From positions 1-18,665 of the forward strand of contig JACOTK010000098.1 in the NCBI GenBank assembly GCA_016178435.1: a stretch of DNA of 18,665 nt, given 5' to 3'. Source of the stretch: Actinomycetota bacterium (GTDB lineage: Bacteria > Actinomycetota > Acidimicrobiia > Acidimicrobiales > CADCSY01). Of this stretch, positions 14,108-18,665 are shown in pieces; within the stretch, counting starts at the first letter, position 1, and each line of letters begins with the position of its first letter. Under the pieces are notes generated by a model that was not told the DNA's origin, searched no databases, and saw only the letters and a list, made by a program, of their open reading frames with translations. The position numbers and the translations under genes were made by a program.

Positions 14108-14193
14108 TCATCACTCCGGGCGATCTTCAATCCCTGTGCATCGGCACCGATAGGGCACACATGGCACAAATCACCCGGGTAGCGTGACCTCCC
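14108..14193 (+). promoter_or_regulatory. prcA-pafA intergenic region with promoter-like element
   Basis: The 86-base gap ends with TAGCGT (14180-14185), 8 bases before the pafA ATG and without a Shine-Dalgarno, as in prcB. Upstream is an inverted repeat: ATCGG/CCGAT around 14140-14151, with CCCT and AGGG just outside it, which could be an operator or a weak hairpin. A tiny open frame of eight codons (ATG 14161 to TGA 14187) follows TAGGGC. Its stop overlaps the TAGCGT element. I cannot tell whether it is translated. Confidence 0.4.
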
Positions 14194-15561
14194 ATGGACC
14201 GGCGTATCTTCGGCCTCGAAAATGAGTACGGGGTGACCTGCACCCTGCGGGGCCAGCGGCGCCTGAGCCCCGATGAGGTTGCTCGCTACCTGTTTCGACG
14301 CGTCGTCTCCTGGGGGCGTTCGAGCAATGTGTTCCTCGAGAACGGCGCACGTCTGTACCTCGATGTGGGCAGCCACCCCGAATACGCCACGCCCGAGTGC
14401 GATTCGGTGTACGACCTGGTGGTCCACGACAAGGCAGGTGAGCGCATTCTTGAGCAACTCCTCGGCTTTGCCGAGCAGCGGCTCGCCGAGGAGGGAATTC
14501 GTGGCGTGGTCTACCTCTTCAAGAACAACACGGATTCGGCGGGCAACTCCTACGGCTGTCACGAGAACTACCTCACCAGCCGTCGAGACGATTTCGGCCA
14601 CTACGCCGAGGTGCTGATCCCTTTCCTGGTCTCCCGCCAGATCTATGCAGGGGCAGGCAAGGTGCTCCAGACCGCCCGTGGGGCCACCTATTCGATCTCG
14701 CAGCGTGCCGAGCACATCTGGGAGGGCGTCTCCAGCGCCACCACCCGCAGCCGACCCATCATCAACACCCGCGACGAGCCCCACGCCGATGCGGAGAAGT
14801 ATCGACGGCTCCACGTGATCGTGGGTGATTCGAACATGAGCGAGTACACCACCTTCCTGAAGGTGGGTGCCGCCTCGCTCATGTTGCGGATGTTGGAGGA
14901 CCCCCATGTGATGCTGCGGGACATGACCCTCGAGAACCCCATTCGGGCAATACGCGAGATCAGTCACGACATCACCTGCACGCGGCGCGTCCGGCTTTCC
15001 AACGGGCGGGAGGTGACGGCGCTCGACATCCAGAACGAGTACCTCGATCGAGCCCTTCGCTATGCCGAGACGCATCAGTTGAGCCCACTCGAGAAGCAGG
15101 CGCTCGACATGTGGGAGCACTGCCTGACGACGTTGGCCGATGACCCACTGAAGCTCGACCGAGAGGTGGACTGGGTGATCAAGTACCACCTGATCGAGTC
15201 CTATCGGGCCAAGCACGATTATCCCCTGACTCATCCCAAGGTCGCGTTGATGGACCTCCAGTACCACGACATCAATCGCGAGCGAGGGCTGTTCTACCGT
15301 ATGCAGAATCGCGGCATGGTCGAGCGGATCTGCCTCGACAGCGACATCGATCGGGCGGGTCCCGACAGCCTGGAGCCGCCGCAGACGACGCGGGCGCGTC
15401 TGCGCGGCGAGTTCATTCGGGCGGCCAAGGAGCGCAAGCGGGACTACACGGTGGACTGGGTGCACCTGAAGCTCAACGACCAGGCGCAACGGACCGTGCT
15501 CTGCAAGGACCCGTTCAAGTCCCGCGACGATCGGGTCGAGCGACTCATCGCCGGGCTGTAG
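14194..15561 (+). CDS. pafA: Pup-protein ligase PafA
   Basis: The 455-residue ligase activates the C-terminal Glu of Pup as a phosphate with ATP and joins it to lysines of target proteins. It starts MDRRIFGLENEYG with metal ligands E9 and E11. Catalytic-base D57 is in RLYLDVGSHPEYATPE, the same number as in M. tuberculosis PafA. It shares KNNTDSAGNSYGCHENY, NTRDEPHAD and RLHVIVGDSNMSEY with Dop of this window but lacks the Dop loop, which identifies it as the ligase. The start is ATG 14194, 8 bases after TAGCGT. The DUF3866 gene begins 3 bases after the stop. Confidence 0.97.
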   Translation: MDRRIFGLENEYGVTCTLRGQRRLSPDEVARYLFRRVVSWGRSSNVFLENGARLYLDVGSHPEYATPECDSVYDLVVHDKAGERILEQLLGFAEQRLAEEGIRGVVYLFKNNTDSAGNSYGCHENYLTSRRDDFGHYAEVLIPFLVSRQIYAGAGKVLQTARGATYSISQRAEHIWEGVSSATTRSRPIINTRDEPHADAEKYRRLHVIVGDSNMSEYTTFLKVGAASLMLRMLEDPHVMLRDMTLENPIRAIREISHDITCTRRVRLSNGREVTALDIQNEYLDRALRYAETHQLSPLEKQALDMWEHCLTTLADDPLKLDREVDWVIKYHLIESYRAKHDYPLTHPKVALMDLQYHDINRERGLFYRMQNRGMVERICLDSDIDRAGPDSLEPPQTTRARLRGEFIRAAKERKRDYTVDWVHLKLNDQAQRTVLCKDPFKSRDDRVERLIAGL

Positions 15562-15564
15562 TCC

Positions 15565-16626
15565 ATGCCGTCGTTTCGCACCGGCACCGTGGTGGCGGTT
15601 CTGGGGCAGCGTCGCGGCATGCAGCGCCTGGAGGTGACGATGGGCGACGGTGACAGTGCGAAGGCCTACGCCTTGACGGACCTCACAGGCCCGGTAGCGG
15701 TGGGCGATGAGGTGGTGCTGAACACGACGGCGGTCGAGTTGGGCCTGGGCACGGGGGGCTGGCACGTGGTGCACTGGAACCTGGCACGCACCGAGCTGGT
15801 GTCGCCCGGGCCCGGGCACATCATGAAGATGCGTTACACGAGCCTGCAGGCAGACGTCGGCAGCGTCGAGGAGCTTCGCGGCGAGCTCCTGGCAGAGGCG
15901 GACGAGGTCGACGACATGCCTGTGGTCGTCTGCGGACTCCACAGCCAGGTGGCCTGTGTCGCCGTTGCGGTTCGCCACATCTGGCCCGAGGCCAGGATCG
16001 CCTACGTGATGACCGACGGAGCAGCGCTGCCGTTGGCCCTTTCGGACCTCGTCGAGGAGCTCGTCCGCCTCGAGATGGTGCAGGTGACCCTGACGGCAGG
16101 GCAGGCGTTCGGCGGCGATCACGAGGCGGTGAACGTTGCCTCGGCGTTGGTGGCTGCCCGCCGTGTCGCAGGCGCGGATCTCACCATCGTGGCGATGGGG
16201 CCGGGCGTCGTCGGTACCGCCACGCGTCTGGGCTATTCCGCCCTCGAGGTGGGGTCCATCCTCGATACGGTTGCCTGGCTGGGAGGCATACCCGTCGCCG
16301 CCCTGCGCTTCTCACAGGCTGATCAGCGATTGCGACACCAGGGCGTCAGTCATCACAGCTTGACCGCGTTGTCCCTTGCGACCCACGAGCGGACGGCGAT
16401 CGGAGTGCCGATCGGCCCATGGGAGAGGGCGGTTCGTGGCGACCTGGAGCGGGCGGGGCTCACCGATCGTCATCAGGTCATCTCGGTCGAGACGCCGGAC
16501 ATCGGCGCCCTGCTCGCTGATGTCGGCCTGCGGATCACCTCGATGGGACGCGGGCCCGACGTCGACCCGGGCTTCTTCGCCGTCGCCGGGGCAGCGGGGG
16601 TGTGCGGCGTGTCGCTGGCGAGGTGA
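15565..16626 (+). CDS. DUF3866 family protein of the proteasome locus
   Basis: This 353-residue protein of unknown function belongs to a family seen beside pafA in actinobacteria. An N-terminal beta-rich domain (FRTGTVVAVLGQRRGMQRLEV, about residues 4-60) is followed by HIMKMRYTSLQADVGSVEE. A nucleotide- or coenzyme-binding-like alpha/beta part follows (VVVCGLHSQVACVAVAVRH, YVMTDGAALPLALSDLV, TLTAGQAFGGDHEAVNVASAL). Gly-rich loops appear in AMGPGVVGTATRLGYS and near the C-terminus. No catalytic motif that I can name is present. It starts 3 bases after the pafA stop, so it is cotranscribed with the ligase, which suggests a role connected to pupylation. The family name is from memory. Confidence 0.82.
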   Translation: MPSFRTGTVVAVLGQRRGMQRLEVTMGDGDSAKAYALTDLTGPVAVGDEVVLNTTAVELGLGTGGWHVVHWNLARTELVSPGPGHIMKMRYTSLQADVGSVEELRGELLAEADEVDDMPVVVCGLHSQVACVAVAVRHIWPEARIAYVMTDGAALPLALSDLVEELVRLEMVQVTLTAGQAFGGDHEAVNVASALVAARRVAGADLTIVAMGPGVVGTATRLGYSALEVGSILDTVAWLGGIPVAALRFSQADQRLRHQGVSHHSLTALSLATHERTAIGVPIGPWERAVRGDLERAGLTDRHQVISVETPDIGALLADVGLRITSMGRGPDVDPGFFAVAGAAGVCGVSLAR

Positions 16627-16658
16627 TCGCGTCCGGCGGGAGGAATCGCCACGAGGGC

Positions 16659-16670
16659 TAGCATCACGTC
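16659..16670 (+). promoter_or_regulatory. Likely leaderless pafB promoter element
   Basis: TAGCAT (16659-16664) ends 6 bases before the GTG start of pafB and no Shine-Dalgarno lies between. The 44-base gap after the DUF3866 gene shows no hairpin terminator. Confidence 0.4.
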
Positions 16671-17609
16671 GTGGCTGTACAGGAGCGGTTGGAGCGGTTG
16701 TTGAATCTGACTGCCGCGCTGCTCACGGCCACTCGTCCGCTGACCGCGGCGGAGATCGCCGAACGGGTACCCGGCTACCCCGATCCGGAGACCTCCCGCG
16801 GCGCGTTTCGTCGAGCCTTCGAGCGTGACAAGGAGGCGCTTCGGGACATGGGGGTCCCGCTGGTGCTCGGGCTCGTCGACGGCACGGACCCACCCGTGGA
16901 GGGCTATCGCATCCCTCCCGAGAACTACCAGCTCAGGGACCCAGGGCTGGAGCCCGACGAGCTTGCGGCGCTCCATCTGGCAACCATGGCCGTTCGCATG
17001 GAGGGACTCCGAGGCGCCGGCGCGATGTGGAAGCTGGGGGGAGCGCCGGACAGCGCGGGCGGAACCCCGGTCGCGCACTTGACGGCAACCCCGGCGCTTG
17101 GTGTCCTCTTCGAGGCGCTTGCCCGGCGCTCGCCGGTGGCGTTCTCCTACCGTGGCGAACAGCGCCGACTCGATCCGTATCGCCTCTCCTACGCCCGTGG
17201 CCACTGGTATCTGGAAGGGTGGGATCATGGTCGCGAGGCCGAGCGACGATTTCGACTCGATCGCATCGAAGGTGACATCGATGTCGACGAGGGCCGGCGG
17301 TTCGAGCAGCCGCCGTCCCAGCCGTCGTCTCGCCCCCAGCCGTGGGAGATGGGCGAGGAGACCCCGGTTCGGGCGCTGGTCCGCATCGACGCCGATCAGG
17401 CGGGCTGGGCGGTTGATCAGCTCGGCTCCGATCGTGTGGAGAGGCGCCTCGACGACGGGTCCGTGGAGGTCGCGATCACCGTGACCAACCGTGAGGGCTT
17501 TCGGTCGTTCGTGCTCGGATTTCTCGAACACGCGGAGGTGCTCAGTCCCGATGAGCTTCGCGGTGATCTGATCGAGTGGCTCGAGGCGATAGCGGGGGAG
17601 GCGTCGTGA
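16671..17609 (+). CDS. pafB: PafB, HTH-WYL transcription regulator
   Basis: The 312-residue protein has an N-terminal winged helix-turn-helix (about residues 5-65, RLLNLTAALLTATRPLTAAEIAERV and RGAFRRAFERDKEALRDMGVPL). A WYL domain at about 140-205 carries the name-giving residues W179-Y180-L181 in ARGHWYLEGWD and a ligand-site arginine run RRFRLDRIEG. A C-terminal WCX extension ends it. In mycobacteria PafB and PafC act together as an activator of DNA repair genes after DNA damage and are not needed for pupylation itself. Start GTG 16671 is 6 bases after TAGCAT. The stop overlaps the pafC start (GTGA). Confidence 0.93.
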   Translation: MAVQERLERLLNLTAALLTATRPLTAAEIAERVPGYPDPETSRGAFRRAFERDKEALRDMGVPLVLGLVDGTDPPVEGYRIPPENYQLRDPGLEPDELAALHLATMAVRMEGLRGAGAMWKLGGAPDSAGGTPVAHLTATPALGVLFEALARRSPVAFSYRGEQRRLDPYRLSYARGHWYLEGWDHGREAERRFRLDRIEGDIDVDEGRRFEQPPSQPSSRPQPWEMGEETPVRALVRIDADQAGWAVDQLGSDRVERRLDDGSVEVAITVTNREGFRSFVLGFLEHAEVLSPDELRGDLIEWLEAIAGEAS

Positions 17610-18583
17610 CCCCCGGCTCGAACCCGAGACCGGGGGCCGACGATCGGCTCCGGCGCCTTCTGGCCATCGTGCCGTGGGTGGTTGGCCAGGACGGGCCGGC
17701 AATCGACGAGGTCTGCGTCCGCTTCGAGATCACCCATGACCAGTTGTTGGCCGATCTTGATCTGCTTTTCCTTTGCGGCGTGTACCCCTTTACGCCCGAC
17801 ACGCTCATGGAGGTGCTCGTCGAGGACGGCCGCGTGTGGATTCGTTATGCGGACTTCTTCGCGCGGCCGCTCCGACTGACGCCCGAGGAGGGCCTGTTCC
17901 TTGTCGCATCGGGTGCAACGCTCATGGCCGCGACGGGCGCCGACGACGATGGAGCCCTCGCCCGGGGGATCGCAAAGCTGGCCGGCGTCCTGGGCATCGA
18001 ACCCGGAGAGTCGATCGAGATCGACCTCGGACGCGCGTCGCCGGAGGTTCTGGCGACGCTGCGCGGGGCGGTCGGTGATCGGCGCCAGGTGGAGATCGAC
18101 TACTACACCTACGGTCGAGATGAGCGGACGAGACGTGTGGTGGAGCCCCATGCCGTGTTCACGGCGGAGGGGGAGTGGTACCTGAGCGCCTGGTGCACCC
18201 TCGCTCAGGCGCAACGGCGATTCCGTGTCGATCGAATCCGCGGCATCACGATGCTCGACCGCCGTTTCGAGGCTCCCGGGCACTCCGAGGGACCCATCGT
18301 TTTCGAGCCCCGTGACGACGATCCGCGCATGGTCATCGATTTGGCCCCCGGCGCCCGATGGGTCGTGGAGCAGTATCCGACCGAACAGGTGGAGGAGCTG
18401 GACGACGGATTCCTGCGCGCCACCCTTGCCGTCGGGGAACGGGCGTGGCTCGAGCGTCTGCTGTTGCGTCTCGGCCCGTCGGCAAAGGTGGTCGACGGCG
18501 CGCCGTCACTTGCCCGAGACGCCGCCCATCGTGTTCTGCGTCGATATGAACGCCGCGATGGATCGCGACCCGCCGAGAGGTAG
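17606..18583 (+). CDS. pafC: PafC, HTH-WYL transcription regulator
   Basis: The 325-residue partner of PafB has a divergent helix-turn-helix (about residues 13-60, RLRRLLAIVPWVVGQDGPAIDEVCVRF and DQLLADLDLLFLCGVYPFTPDTLMEV). A middle part has RPLRLTPEEGLFLV, the WYL domain carries W191-Y192-L193 in GEWYLSAWC with RRFRVDRIRG, and a WCX extension is at the C-terminus. GTG 17606 is chosen: it overlaps the pafB stop and follows GGGGGAGG (17594-17601) by 4 bases. The open frame starts slightly upstream inside pafB but is not homologous there. Its TAG stop is the first half of the -10-like TAGCCT for the next gene. Confidence 0.93.
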   Translation: MTPGSNPRPGADDRLRRLLAIVPWVVGQDGPAIDEVCVRFEITHDQLLADLDLLFLCGVYPFTPDTLMEVLVEDGRVWIRYADFFARPLRLTPEEGLFLVASGATLMAATGADDDGALARGIAKLAGVLGIEPGESIEIDLGRASPEVLATLRGAVGDRRQVEIDYYTYGRDERTRRVVEPHAVFTAEGEWYLSAWCTLAQAQRRFRVDRIRGITMLDRRFEAPGHSEGPIVFEPRDDDPRMVIDLAPGARWVVEQYPTEQVEELDDGFLRATLAVGERAWLERLLLRLGPSAKVVDGAPSLARDAAHRVLRRYERRDGSRPAER

Positions 18584-18595
18584 CCTCGGATCATC

Positions 18596-18665
18596 GTGAA
18601 TGAACCCCCTGCAGATGCCGATGTCCAAGACGCCGTCGGACGCAACGGTGCCGACGAGGTATCGA
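18596..18665 (+). CDS. Start of an unidentified gene (truncated by window end)
   Basis: GTG 18596 opens a frame of 23 codons that stays open to the end (begins MNEPPADADVQDAVGRNG). It lies 9 bases after TAGCCT (18581-18586), the same arrangement as other genes here. The short acidic start gives no family. In other actinobacteria tat or helicase genes follow pafC, but nothing seen here shows that. Confidence 0.4.
   Translation, partial: MNEPPADADVQDAVGRNGADEVS

Noticed and set aside
14056..16122. Open frame of 688 codons on the - strand
   Set aside because: It is antisense to pafA and DUF3866, which are certain genes. Its translation is rich in His/Arg/Val without any family motif, a typical mirror frame in high-GC DNA.

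Overview
The window looks like a stretch of a high-GC actinobacterial chromosome. Its centre is a complete Pup-proteasome locus: ARC/Mpa, Dop, Pup, PrcB, PrcA, PafA, a DUF3866 protein, PafB and PafC. The combination of Pup ending in GGQ with Dop, the paired PafB/PafC WYL regulators, and the neighbours TrmI, a MarP-like protease and a ferredoxin all point to Actinobacteria. I suspect a deep lineage such as Acidimicrobiia, but I cannot prove the class from sequence alone. All genes but two are on the + strand. I see no mobile elements, CRISPR, tRNA or rRNA.

Left region (1-4580): a truncated DUF983 membrane protein (- strand) is divergent from a TetR regulator. The TetR gene is followed after one base by an ADP-forming acyl-CoA synthetase whose domains are in the order ATP-grasp then CoA-binding/ligase. 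Next comes an S13-type D-Ala-D-Ala carboxypeptidase.

Second region (4590-5367): three small overlapping genes for basic membrane proteins, the first resembling phage-holin-superfamily proteins.

Third region (5432-8542): a MoaD/ThiS-like sulfur carrier, a TtuA/Ncs6-type tRNA thiolase and TrmI (m1A58 methyltransferase), all overlapping. Together they look like a tRNA T-loop modification operon. A CvpA/trypsin-type membrane protease of the MarP family follows. A strong 13-bp hairpin separates it from a convergent ferredoxin gene.

Fourth region (9048-18583): the Pup-proteasome locus. Dop deamidates Pup-GGQ to Pup-GGE, PafA ligates it to target lysines, ARC recognises Pup with its N-terminal coiled coil and feeds substrates into the PrcA/PrcB 20S core, and Dop can also remove Pup. 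PafB and PafC are the WYL pair known in mycobacteria as a DNA-damage transcription activator. A new gene appears to begin at 18596 and leaves the window.

A recurring pattern is a TAnnnT (-10-like) hexamer placed 6-9 bases before start codons that lack a Shine-Dalgarno, which suggests many leaderless promoters. ARC and Pup instead have clear Shine-Dalgarno sequences.
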